The notes beneath the pieces were generated by a model. That model saw nothing but the letters and a program-made list of their open reading frames with translations, did not search any database and was not told where the DNA came from. The position numbers and the translations under genes were made by a program. This document shows positions 18,019-25,754 of a stretch of 45,931 nucleotides of DNA, one piece after another (the first letter of the stretch is position 1; each line of letters begins with the position of its first letter). The stretch comes from JAFDVL01 sp043736395 (GTDB taxonomy: Bacteria; Acidobacteriota; Blastocatellia; RBC074), in assembly GCA_043736395.1 (NCBI GenBank), contig JAYTCQ010000390.1, positions 1 through 45,931 on the forward strand, written 5' to 3'.

Positions 18019-19380
18019 ATGAGCACTGCAACCCCCAAAATTTTAATCGCCGACGATCAGCCAGACGTGCTGGAAGCCCTTCGTTTATTGCTTAAAAGTG
18101 AAGGCTGGCAAATTGTCGCGGCGGCTTCTCCGGCAGAAAGTCTCGCGTTAATTTCCGCGCAGGAATTCGATATTGCACTGATAGATTTGAACTACGCACG
18201 CGATACGACTTCAGGAAAAGAAGGTCTGGATTTGTTGGCGCGGCTGAATGAAATTGATTCAACTTTGCCCGTTGTCGTAATGACCGCGTGGGGCAGCGTC
18301 GGCATTGCCGTCGAAGCGATGCGACGCGGCGCACGGGATTTTATTCAAAAGCCCTGGGAAAATGAGCGGCTGATCTCCGTGCTGCGAACGCAAATTGAAC
18401 TCAGCCGCGCACTACGACATGGTGAAAAACTTGCGGCGGAAAATGAATTGCTGCGCGGCGAAAATCGTCCTTCGCTAATTGCCGCATCACCGCAGATGCA
18501 ACGCGTACTGGAAATGATTTCCCGCGTAGCTCCATCCGATGCCAACGTTCTCATCACCGGAGAAAATGGTACCGGAAAAGGCGTTATTGCACGCGTTTTA
18601 CACTCTTCTTCCAATCGTTCGCTGAAGCCTCTCGTGACTGTCAATATTGGCGGTTTATCTGAAGGCATTTTTGAAAGTGAACTTTTCGGACACGTGAAAG
18701 GAGCCTTCACTGACGCCAAAACTGATCGTGTCGGCAGGTTTGAATTAGCCGATGGCGGGACATTATTTTTAGACGAAATCGCGAACGTTCCCATCACGCA
18801 ACAACCCAAAATGTTGCGCGTTCTCGAAACCGGAGAATTCGAGCGCGTCGGGTCTTCAAAAACAAGAAAAGTGAATGCGCGAATTATTTCAGCGACCAAC
18901 GCAGAGCTGAATAAAGAAGTTGAAGCCGGGCATTTTCGTCGCGATTTATTATTCCGTCTGAATACAATTGAAATCCACTTACCGCCCTTGCGCGAACATC
19001 GCGAAGACATCGCTCCGCTCGCCTTTCACTTCTTGAATATTCAAGCCAAACGTTATCGAAAAGACCTGGCCGGATTCGAAGAAGCTGCTCTCAAAGCAAT
19101 GATGAATTACGATTGGCCTGGCAACGTCCGTGAATTAGAACACACAATTGAGCGAGCCGTTTTGATGTCGAATGGAAGCAAAATTACGCTGCCCGATTTA
19201 GGCTTAGCGAAGGCTGCCGAATCATCGTCCAGCATCGAAGAATTAAGCCTCGAAGATGTTGAAGCCTTGCTTATTAAAAAAGCGCTGGTGCGATGCGATG
19301 GCAACGTCAGCCGCGCCGCCGATGCGTTAGGATTAAGCCGTAGCGCACTCTATCGGCGATTGGAAAAATATGGGCTGTAA
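18019..19380 (+). CDS. NtrC-family sigma-54-dependent response regulator
   Basis: 453 residues. Receiver 5-125 with acidic pocket ADD (11-13), Asp56 and Lys111. The AAA+ activator domain covers about 150-385: Walker A GENGTGKG (181-188), Walker B GGTLFLDE (246-253) and the sigma-54-contact loop reading GAFTDA (228-233) instead of GAFTGA. The C-terminal Fis-type helix-turn-helix is at about 410-453 (GNVSRAADALGLSRSALYRRLEKYGL). It would bind upstream activator sites and drive sigma-54 RNA polymerase. The kinase gene at 19694 is its likely partner. Three GGCAC-N5-TTGA sites in this locus are its candidate targets (inference). Confidence 0.95.
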   Translation: MSTATPKILIADDQPDVLEALRLLLKSEGWQIVAAASPAESLALISAQEFDIALIDLNYARDTTSGKEGLDLLARLNEIDSTLPVVVMTAWGSVGIAVEAMRRGARDFIQKPWENERLISVLRTQIELSRALRHGEKLAAENELLRGENRPSLIAASPQMQRVLEMISRVAPSDANVLITGENGTGKGVIARVLHSSSNRSLKPLVTVNIGGLSEGIFESELFGHVKGAFTDAKTDRVGRFELADGGTLFLDEIANVPITQQPKMLRVLETGEFERVGSSKTRKVNARIISATNAELNKEVEAGHFRRDLLFRLNTIEIHLPPLREHREDIAPLAFHFLNIQAKRYRKDLAGFEEAALKAMMNYDWPGNVRELEHTIERAVLMSNGSKITLPDLGLAKAAESSSSIEELSLEDVEALLIKKALVRCDGNVSRAADALGLSRSALYRRLEKYGL

Positions 19381-19387
19381 AAGAAAC

Positions 19388-19711
19388 CGTAGCGTAACCA
19401 GCCATGGTTGCGACAGCTTTTTTGCCGTCGCAAAAAAGCTAATCTATGACATTTCTGAAACCGTCAATGGAATTGAATTCGTGCGAAGAAAAGGCAGAGA
19501 AAACGGAACAAACGGAAATCACGGAACAGACGGAATTTCTTTAGGTCAAACTACCTGAAAAGCTGAATTCTTTTTCCGTCTGTTCCGTTTTCTCTCTTCT
19601 GCTAACATTATTTAGGCTTAAGAAAATATATGCTGACCATTCAAGATGTGATTGCGTCATAGATTAGGCTTTGTGCCAAAGCCTGTCGCAACCATGGCTG
19701 GTTACGCTACG
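19388..19711. repeat. Long-range inverted pair of a hairpin element, arm containing kinase start
   Basis: Outer arms 19388-19416 and 19683-19711 are perfect reverse complements over 29 bases. Inside them lie two different hairpins: AGCTTTTTTGC-CGTC-GCAAAAAAGCT (19415-19440, 11-bp stem) on the left and GGCTTTG-TGC-CAAAGCC (19667-19683, 7-bp stem) on the right. A shared TAATCTATGAC-like segment comes after each (19441-19450 and 19656-19666). So the sequence of the inner stems differs but pairing is kept. The ATG at 19694 proposed for the kinase lies in the right arm. Confidence 0.9.
19497..19594. repeat. Nested inverted repeat of ACGGAACA-like words
   Basis: Arms 19497-19517 and 19574-19594 match over 21 bases with one mismatch. 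The left side continues with further ACGGAA words. It sits wholly inside the larger inverted pair 19388-19711. Confidence 0.85.
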
Positions 19712-21058
19712 TTCATCTATAACTTGAAACCTAAAACCAAAAAATCCCCACTCAAACACGACACCAGAATTTTATTGCTGGCACTGCTCTCTGGACTCCC
19801 CGCTGTGCTTTCTGTCCTGTGTTTATTATGGTTTGGTGAGTATTCTCCTAAAATTCAATGGACGTTGCTCGTCATCGTGGTTAGTTTCTGGCTCGGCGGT
19901 GCGATTAGCTTACGTGAACATTTTATTCGTCCGTTGCAAACGATTTTGAACTTGCTGTCAGCGTTACATCAGGAAGATTATTCCATTCGCGCACGTGGAG
20001 AATTATCCGATGATGCACTCGGCGAACTCTTCATCGAAGTCAATTCTTTAAGCCAAACCTTACGCAATCAAAAACTTGGCGCGCTCGAAGCCGCCGCGCT
20101 TTTACGAACTGTGATTTCAGAAATTGAAGTCGCTGTCTTCGCCTTCGATAATGAAAATAAATTACGGCTTGCCAACCGCGCCGGAGAAATATTACTCGCG
20201 CAGCCTATCGAACGATTAACCGGGAAAAACGCTAATGAATTAGGGCTAAATGATTACCTCCAAGGCGACGCCACACAAATTCATTCTTCAAATTTTCCCG
20301 GCGGAAATGGACGCTACAGCATCAAGCACAGACAGTTTCGACAAGGCGGAATCGTACATCATTTGCTGGTGATTTCGGATATGAGTCAGGCCTTGCGCGA
20401 AGAAGAAAAAATGGCGTGGCAACGCATCGTCAGGGTTCTCGGACACGAATTAAATAATTCACTTACACCGATCAAATCCATTGCCGGAAGTCTGGCTTCC
20501 CTGTTCGCCAAATCCCCGCGTCCCGATGATTGGGAAAGCGATGTCGAAGGCGGATTAGATGTCATCAGCAAACGCGCGGAATCACTAAATCGCTTTATGG
20601 GTTCCTACGCGCAGCTCGCACGACTCCCGCAACCCAAATTACAATCCGTGAATGTCAGTGCCTTACTCCATCGCGTTGTCGCACTCGAAACCAGAATTCA
20701 CGTCACGTTAATTTCCGGTCCAGAAATTTCTATTCAAGCGGACGGCGATCAATTAGAACAACTCCTCATCAACCTGATTCGCAATGCAGTAGACGCCGTC
20801 ACCGAAATCGGGCACGATCAAGTCACAGTCAGTTGGACAAAAAAATCAATGCTGGAAATTACTGTCGAAGACAATGGATTGGGCTTATCAGGAACAGCGA
20901 ATCTCTTCGTCCCGTTTTTCACGACAAAGCCCAAAGGTTCCGGCATCGGTCTCGCGCTCAGCCGCCAAATCGCTGAAGCGCACGGCGGAAAGTTGACACT
21001 CGAAAATAAAATTTCAGCCAGCGGTTGCATCGCTCGCCTCCAACTGCCAATCTCGTAA
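19694..21058 (+). CDS. NtrB/NtrY-like sensor histidine kinase
   Basis: 454 residues from ATG 19694. The start is uncertain: the frame is open back to a TTG at 19652, and another TTG lies at 19724. Two membrane segments (about 25-46 and 55-72) are followed by a HAMP-like linker, a PAS-like domain (about 135-235, ISEIEVAVFAFDNENKLRLANRAG), a HisKA segment with GHELNN (phospho-acceptor His near 251), and a HATPase domain with N box LINLIRNAVDAV, G1 EDNGLGLS and G2 GSGIGLALSRQ. Between the membrane segments there is almost no periplasmic loop, so the signal is probably sensed in the membrane or cytoplasm. It follows the NtrC-type gene, its likely partner, and lies five bases before the oxidoreductase gene. 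Confidence 0.9.
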   Translation: MAGYATFIYNLKPKTKKSPLKHDTRILLLALLSGLPAVLSVLCLLWFGEYSPKIQWTLLVIVVSFWLGGAISLREHFIRPLQTILNLLSALHQEDYSIRARGELSDDALGELFIEVNSLSQTLRNQKLGALEAAALLRTVISEIEVAVFAFDNENKLRLANRAGEILLAQPIERLTGKNANELGLNDYLQGDATQIHSSNFPGGNGRYSIKHRQFRQGGIVHHLLVISDMSQALREEEKMAWQRIVRVLGHELNNSLTPIKSIAGSLASLFAKSPRPDDWESDVEGGLDVISKRAESLNRFMGSYAQLARLPQPKLQSVNVSALLHRVVALETRIHVTLISGPEISIQADGDQLEQLLINLIRNAVDAVTEIGHDQVTVSWTKKSMLEITVEDNGLGLSGTANLFVPFFTTKPKGSGIGLALSRQIAEAHGGKLTLENKISASGCIARLQLPIS

Positions 21059-21063
21059 GTGCT

Positions 21064-22062
21064 ATGAATAAAATTTTAGATTGCGTCATTATCGGCGCAG
21101 GCATTTCAGGATTAATGGCAGCGAAAACGCTTCAGGTTCACGACATTGAGGTCGAAGTCCTCGACAAAGGACGTGGCATTGGCGGTCGGATGGCTACGCG
21201 TTGGATCGAAACAGAAAATGCTGCAAAAGGATTTTTTGATCACGGCGCACAATTTTTCACCGTCCGCGATCCACGGTTTCAGAGCTTTGTTGACGAGTGG
21301 ATCGCGAGTGGAATTGTGAAGGAATGGTCACGTGGTTTTGCACAAATTGACGGTGAAACAAAATCCGATGGACATCCGCGTTATTGCGGAATTTCTGGAA
21401 TGAATTCAATTGCGCGGCATCTGGCAGAAGGGCTTAAAATAAGGGTCAAAGCAAAAGTTGAAGCTCTCGCCATCAAAGAAAATTTATGGCAACTCCGACT
21501 AGAAAATGGAGAAGAAATTCACGCTAAAGCTCTGATCCTGACAGCACCCGTCCCGCAATCATTGACGTTGATTAAAACCGCAGAATTTCTTTTACCGGAC
21601 GATGCGCGTGCAGCGTTAGAGGCACTGACTTATGATCCGTGCATTGCAGTCATGGTCGTGCTGGACGCTCCGGCAAATTTACCGGAACCAGGCGCAGTAC
21701 AAATTAATCAGGAACCCATTAGCTGGATCGCCGACAATTTTCGCAAAGGAATTTCGCCGGATGTTTTCACGATTACGATTCACGCCGCACCGGATTTTTC
21801 GCGCCAGCACTGGGAAACTGATTCCGACACAGTTGGAAAATTATTACTACAAGCTGCCAGTAAATGGCTGCCCACTCCGGTCAAAAGCTTTCAAGTACAT
21901 CGCTGGAAATTCAGTCAGCCACAGCAGGTTTATGCGTCTGCTTGTTTGTTGATTGATTCAACTCCGCCCCTCATTTTTGCTGGTGACGCTTTTGGCGCGC
22001 CGCGAATCGAAGGAGCAGCAATGTCAGGTATCTCAGCCGCAGAATCCTTCCTGAAAATATAA
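21064..22062 (+). CDS. FAD-dependent oxidoreductase, renalase/amine oxidase-like
   Basis: 332 residues from ATG 21064 (an upstream in-frame start at 21025 lies inside the kinase gene). The N-terminal dinucleotide fold VIIGAGISGLMAA (GxGxxG at 11-16), the Glu-rich end of beta-2 (VEVLDKGRGIGGRMATR), FDHGAQFFT, and the C-terminal FAD motif LIFAGDAFGAPRIEGAAMSG match the NAD(P)/FAD-dependent amine oxidase family that includes renalase. No signal peptide is seen, so it is probably cytoplasmic. It is translationally close to the kinase gene (five bases). The substrate is unknown, and the link to the transport locus may be only positional. Confidence 0.86.
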   Translation: MNKILDCVIIGAGISGLMAAKTLQVHDIEVEVLDKGRGIGGRMATRWIETENAAKGFFDHGAQFFTVRDPRFQSFVDEWIASGIVKEWSRGFAQIDGETKSDGHPRYCGISGMNSIARHLAEGLKIRVKAKVEALAIKENLWQLRLENGEEIHAKALILTAPVPQSLTLIKTAEFLLPDDARAALEALTYDPCIAVMVVLDAPANLPEPGAVQINQEPISWIADNFRKGISPDVFTITIHAAPDFSRQHWETDSDTVGKLLLQAASKWLPTPVKSFQVHRWKFSQPQQVYASACLLIDSTPPLIFAGDAFGAPRIEGAAMSGISAAESFLKI

Positions 22063-22142
22063 TTCTTTTCTTCATACCCAGTCTTTTCAGAGACAGAAAT
22101 TTATCTATTTCATATAGCGGATTTCAATTGTCTGCGACCCGG

Positions 22143-22247
22143 TGTCAGTAGCTCGCGCGTGAGCAAGGGCTGCTTCGGTAAGGCCGTACGTTGATGCCGA
22201 AGGACGCACCTTCGAGGCAGCCCTTGCTCACGCGCGGGCTACCGACA
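22143..22247. repeat. Inverted repeat with GCTCACGCGCG hairpin arms
   Basis: Arms 22148-22173 and 22217-22242 match over 26 bases with one mismatch, and weaker pairing extends to 22143 and 22247. Each arm contains GCTCGCGCGTGAGC or its near copy, which can fold alone. It lies between the oxidoreductase gene and the sigma-54-like site. Confidence 0.88.
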
Positions 22248-22385
22248 AGGCTCACGCAACTGAACCGCTTAGTGTCCGCCTGCGGGAATTTAATTTCTCA
22301 GAAACGGACACTACCGCTTGGAGCCTCTTCCCTCAAAATTCCGCTAACTTCATCTATTTCCGAAAATTACCTCTTTCTCAGCAAA

Positions 22386-22401
22386 TGGCACGGGGATTGA
22401 T
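22386..22401 (+). promoter_or_regulatory. Candidate sigma-54 promoter of the permease cluster
   Basis: TGGCACGGGGATTGAT matches the sigma-54 consensus at TGGCACG and TTG, with GG and GA ten bases apart. The predicted start near 22412 gives about a 32-base leader before the permease ATG at 22444. This is the best of the three sites. Confidence 0.6.
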
Positions 22402-22443
22402 TAACTGTTGCCAGATCAGTTTTTTCAAATAGGAAAAATATTT

Positions 22444-24864
22444 ATGAATAGTTTTTGGCAAGACCTGTGCTATGGCGTCCGAATGTTGATGAAGCAGCCC
22501 GGTTTCACATTCATCGCTATTCTGATCTTGGCGTTGGGGATCGGCGCGAATACGGCAATTTTCAGTGTTGTCAATGCCGTGCTATTGCGTCCGCTTCCTT
22601 ACGCTGAACCAGAACGCATTGTCGTGGTTGGTTCGCTAAAAACAGAAGCCGCCGACAGCGTGAATAAACCAAGCATGAACGCCCCGGCAGATTTTGTAGA
22701 TTGGAAGCGACAGAGCCAGAGCTTTTCCGCATTGGCGGCGATTACCGGTGGTGGACCAGTCAATTTTCAACGGGGCGATCAAGTTGGGACATTACCAAGC
22801 GCGATGGTATCAGAGGATTTTCTTGCCGTGTTCGACATAGCGCCAATCTTAGGTCGCGCCTTTGGTCCTGAAGACTTCGCTGGAGTGACCGAAGCTCCCA
22901 TTTTGATTAGTCACGCCGCGTGGCAAGAGCAATTCGGCGCAGCCCCTGACGTCATCAATCAAACTATACATTTCAAGCGCGAAAGTTACCGCGTAGTCGG
23001 TGTGATGCCACCGGATTTTCACTACCCTCGCTGGGCTAAAGCGTGGCAGCCGCTCGCGCGTAATAACGGTCAAATGGGTCTGCGCGGCAATCGCTATTTC
23101 GATGTGATAGGAAGAATCAAGCCGAATGAAACTCTCGCCAGCACGGAGCACGAATTGCAATCCGTAGCGGCGCGACTGGCGGAACAATTTCCCAAAAACA
23201 ATCGTGGCTGGACAGTTAAACTTCTCTCGTTGCGCGAGTGGGAATTCGGTGACACACGCAATTCGTTACTGCTGTTATTCGGGGCGGTCGTGGTCGTCTT
23301 GCTGATTGGTTGCGCCAATGTCGCGAACCTCATGCTAGTGCGGACACAAATCCGACGGCAGGAAATCGTCGTCCGCTTAGCACTCGGCGCGGGACGCGGA
23401 CGCATCATTCGTCAGTTGTTAGTCGAAAGTTTATTACTGGCGTTGATCGGTGGCGTAGCGGGATTAGGCATTGCTGTATGGGGCATTGATGGATTGCTGG
23501 CGCTGCTGCCTGAAGGTAATGCGCTTAAATTGCCTGATGAAATTCGATTGGATCGGACAGTGCTTGGATTCACATTACTAGCCTCAGCACTATGCGGAAT
23601 TCTCTTTGGCCTTGCGCCGGGCTGGTTATCGACACGCGCAAATCTCAGCACGGAGCTCAAAGAAAATGGACGCAATGTCGCCAGCGGCGCGGCTGGCTGG
23701 TTGCGTAATGGTTTGATTGTGCTCGAACTCGCGCTGGCTTTGATTTTGCTGGCAGGCGCGGGATTATTGCTGCAAAGCCTGCGCAATCGTGTCACAGATA
23801 ATCCAGGCTACAATCCAGCTCGTTTGATGTTAATGAACGTGAACGCGCCATTACCCTTTGACGCGCCGAACGAACAAAAGGCGCAGTTTTATCAACAGGT
23901 TCTTGAGCGCATCGCGCAGACGCCTGAGGTTGAGAGTGTTGCGCTCACTCATAGCAGTAGCTTTGGGATGATGGCTTTTCCTTTTAATCGCGTCGTTGAC
24001 CCTATCCCGCAAGGCGATGCGACTGCGCGGTATAGTTCTGTCAGTCCAAATTATTTCAGTACTCTTGGCATTTCACTTCAGGCAGGGCGTATCTTGAGTG
24101 AACAAGACACCACCAAAACACCGCGCGTTTTCGTGATTAATGAAACATTGGCGCGACAATATTTCGGCGGACTTAATCCGGTCGGTCAACAGCTTTCGTT
24201 GAATTACCTTAACAGCCGCGTGATTGGCGAAATCATTGGCGTTGTCGGCGACGTACGCCAGGACGAACCCGGCAAACCTGTCTTACCTGAAATTTATTCT
24301 TCCTATGCGCAAATGCCCTGGTTCAGCCACTTTATTGCCGTGCGGACGCGTACCGCCGATCCACGCAGCGCATTAAAAGAAATTGAGCAAGCAATTCGCG
24401 CTGTCAATCCGCAACACCTGTCGCAAAAACCTGAAGTCGTCCGAGAGCAATTATCCGCCGCTGTTGCCGAGCCGCGTTTGTATGCCGTCCTACTTGGCTT
24501 ATTTGCCTGCGTCGCGCTGTTGCTCGCCGCGCTGGGTGTTTACGGCGTGATCACATATGCCGTCAGTCAACGGACACAGGAATTCGGGATTCGACTCGCG
24601 CTTGGCGCACAGACTTCTGACCTCTTACGCCTCGTGATTGGACAAGGCTTCAAGCTGATCTTGGCAGGATTGTTGATTGGACTTGCAGGTGCTTTCGTCG
24701 CGACGCGTTTGCTGAAAAGTTTATTGTTCGGCGTGAAGGCGAGCGAGCCATTGACGCTCGCGGTAATGGCTCTGTTATTGATTCTGACGGCATTGCTGGC
24801 TTGCTGGTTACCGGCGCGACGTGCGATGCGGGTTGATCCGTTAACGGCCTTGCGAAACGAATAA
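22444..24864 (+). CDS. ADOP-type ABC permease, first of plus-strand cluster
   Basis: 806 residues from ATG 22444, with AGGAAAAA upstream; an in-frame TTG at 22408 is not preferred. ADOP N-terminus (QDLCYGVRMLMKQPGF, LALGIGANTAIFSVVNAVLLRPLPY). MacB periplasmic core, FtsX block near 280-405 (LIGCANVANLMLVRTQIRRQEIVVRLALGAGRGRIIRQL), second periplasmic domain, and final FtsX block with QEFGIRLALGAQTSDLLR. It ends RRAMRVDPLTALRNE, unlike the RCE ending shared by the next four copies. Probably pairs with a separate ATPase. It directly follows a candidate sigma-54 promoter and heads a run of six co-directional genes. Confidence 0.92.
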   Translation: MNSFWQDLCYGVRMLMKQPGFTFIAILILALGIGANTAIFSVVNAVLLRPLPYAEPERIVVVGSLKTEAADSVNKPSMNAPADFVDWKRQSQSFSALAAITGGGPVNFQRGDQVGTLPSAMVSEDFLAVFDIAPILGRAFGPEDFAGVTEAPILISHAAWQEQFGAAPDVINQTIHFKRESYRVVGVMPPDFHYPRWAKAWQPLARNNGQMGLRGNRYFDVIGRIKPNETLASTEHELQSVAARLAEQFPKNNRGWTVKLLSLREWEFGDTRNSLLLLFGAVVVVLLIGCANVANLMLVRTQIRRQEIVVRLALGAGRGRIIRQLLVESLLLALIGGVAGLGIAVWGIDGLLALLPEGNALKLPDEIRLDRTVLGFTLLASALCGILFGLAPGWLSTRANLSTELKENGRNVASGAAGWLRNGLIVLELALALILLAGAGLLLQSLRNRVTDNPGYNPARLMLMNVNAPLPFDAPNEQKAQFYQQVLERIAQTPEVESVALTHSSSFGMMAFPFNRVVDPIPQGDATARYSSVSPNYFSTLGISLQAGRILSEQDTTKTPRVFVINETLARQYFGGLNPVGQQLSLNYLNSRVIGEIIGVVGDVRQDEPGKPVLPEIYSSYAQMPWFSHFIAVRTRTADPRSALKEIEQAIRAVNPQHLSQKPEVVREQLSAAVAEPRLYAVLLGLFACVALLLAALGVYGVITYAVSQRTQEFGIRLALGAQTSDLLRLVIGQGFKLILAGLLIGLAGAFVATRLLKSLLFGVKASEPLTLAVMALLLILTALLACWLPARRAMRVDPLTALRNE

Positions 24865-24896
24865 CGCGCTTCAACGCGCCAATGAAAAGGAAAAAT

Positions 24897-25736
24897 ATGT
24901 CAGGCAAATTCATCGTAATCTTTCAACGCTTCTTCCCTGTCGCACTCTTGGCGATTTGTTCCATTTATACGTTCGCTCAGGAACCTGCAACCGGAAAAAA
25001 GACTTGTATCGGCGATTACGAAGGCGAATGGAATAATTACAACAACGGACGTTCCTATTGTGAATGGCAAGAGCAAACATTGCCTGCTACCGGAGCCGTC
25101 ATTCAGGTTGACGGCAAGCAAAACGGCGGCCTGACAATTCGCGGTTGGACGCGTCAGGAAATTCTCGTCCGCGCCAAAGTGCAAGGACGCGGCAATAATG
25201 TGCAGGAAGCCCGTGAGACAGCGGCGCAAGTGCGAATCGAAACGGCAGGCTTGAATATTTTTGCCGTCGGACCGGAGAGCCGCGACAATCGTTGGTGGTC
25301 GGTGAGCTTTGAAATTTTCGTCCCGCAAAAATCTGATCTGGCGCTGAAAACCAATAATGGCGGCATTGGTATTTTTGGTGTCCGCGGCAACCTGAACTTC
25401 ACAGCTAACAACGGTGCGCTCGTCCTGCATGATTTGGGAGGGAAAGCGCAGGGCAAGACAAACAATGGAGCGCTTTCGATTCAATTGGCAGGTTTGAGCT
25501 GGGAAGGTGAAAGCCTTGACGTCAGCACGACGAATGGCAGCGTTACGGTGTCAGTACCAGAAAATTATTCTGCGCATCTCGAGGCGCGAGCGTACAGCGG
25601 CTCTTTCACTTTCAGCATTCCAATTACCGTACCGAAACCACTTGAACGCAAAGTCGTCACCGATTTAGGAAACGGCGGGGCGCCGCTTCGCATTAGCACT
25701 ATTAACGGCAGCATGATTTTCAAAACACGACGCTAA
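24897..25736 (+). CDS. Secreted DUF4097-like (putative adhesin) beta-repeat protein
   Basis: 279 residues from ATG 24897, chosen because AAAGGA lies just before it; ATG 24882 would add five residues. The signal peptide covers about 1-25 (FFPVALLAICSIYTFAQ). The rest is beta-rich with repeated Asn-Gly turns (KTNNGGIGIFG, TANNGALVLHD, KTNNGALSIQL, STTNGSVTVSV, STINGSMIFKT), the pattern of DUF4097 head-to-tail beta-solenoid proteins. Several such proteins are linked to envelope stress or transporters, but the role here is unknown. It sits 32 bases after one ADOP permease and 18 before the next, so it is almost certainly co-transcribed with them. Confidence 0.83.
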   Translation: MSGKFIVIFQRFFPVALLAICSIYTFAQEPATGKKTCIGDYEGEWNNYNNGRSYCEWQEQTLPATGAVIQVDGKQNGGLTIRGWTRQEILVRAKVQGRGNNVQEARETAAQVRIETAGLNIFAVGPESRDNRWWSVSFEIFVPQKSDLALKTNNGGIGIFGVRGNLNFTANNGALVLHDLGGKAQGKTNNGALSIQLAGLSWEGESLDVSTTNGSVTVSVPENYSAHLEARAYSGSFTFSIPITVPKPLERKVVTDLGNGGAPLRISTINGSMIFKTRR

Positions 25737-25754
25737 TCACTGAAAGGAAGCTTC

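Noticed and set aside
19652..19693. TTG start of the kinase at 19652
   Set aside because: Lies deeper in the repeat and uses TTG; ATG 19694 is somewhat more plausible, although also in the arm.
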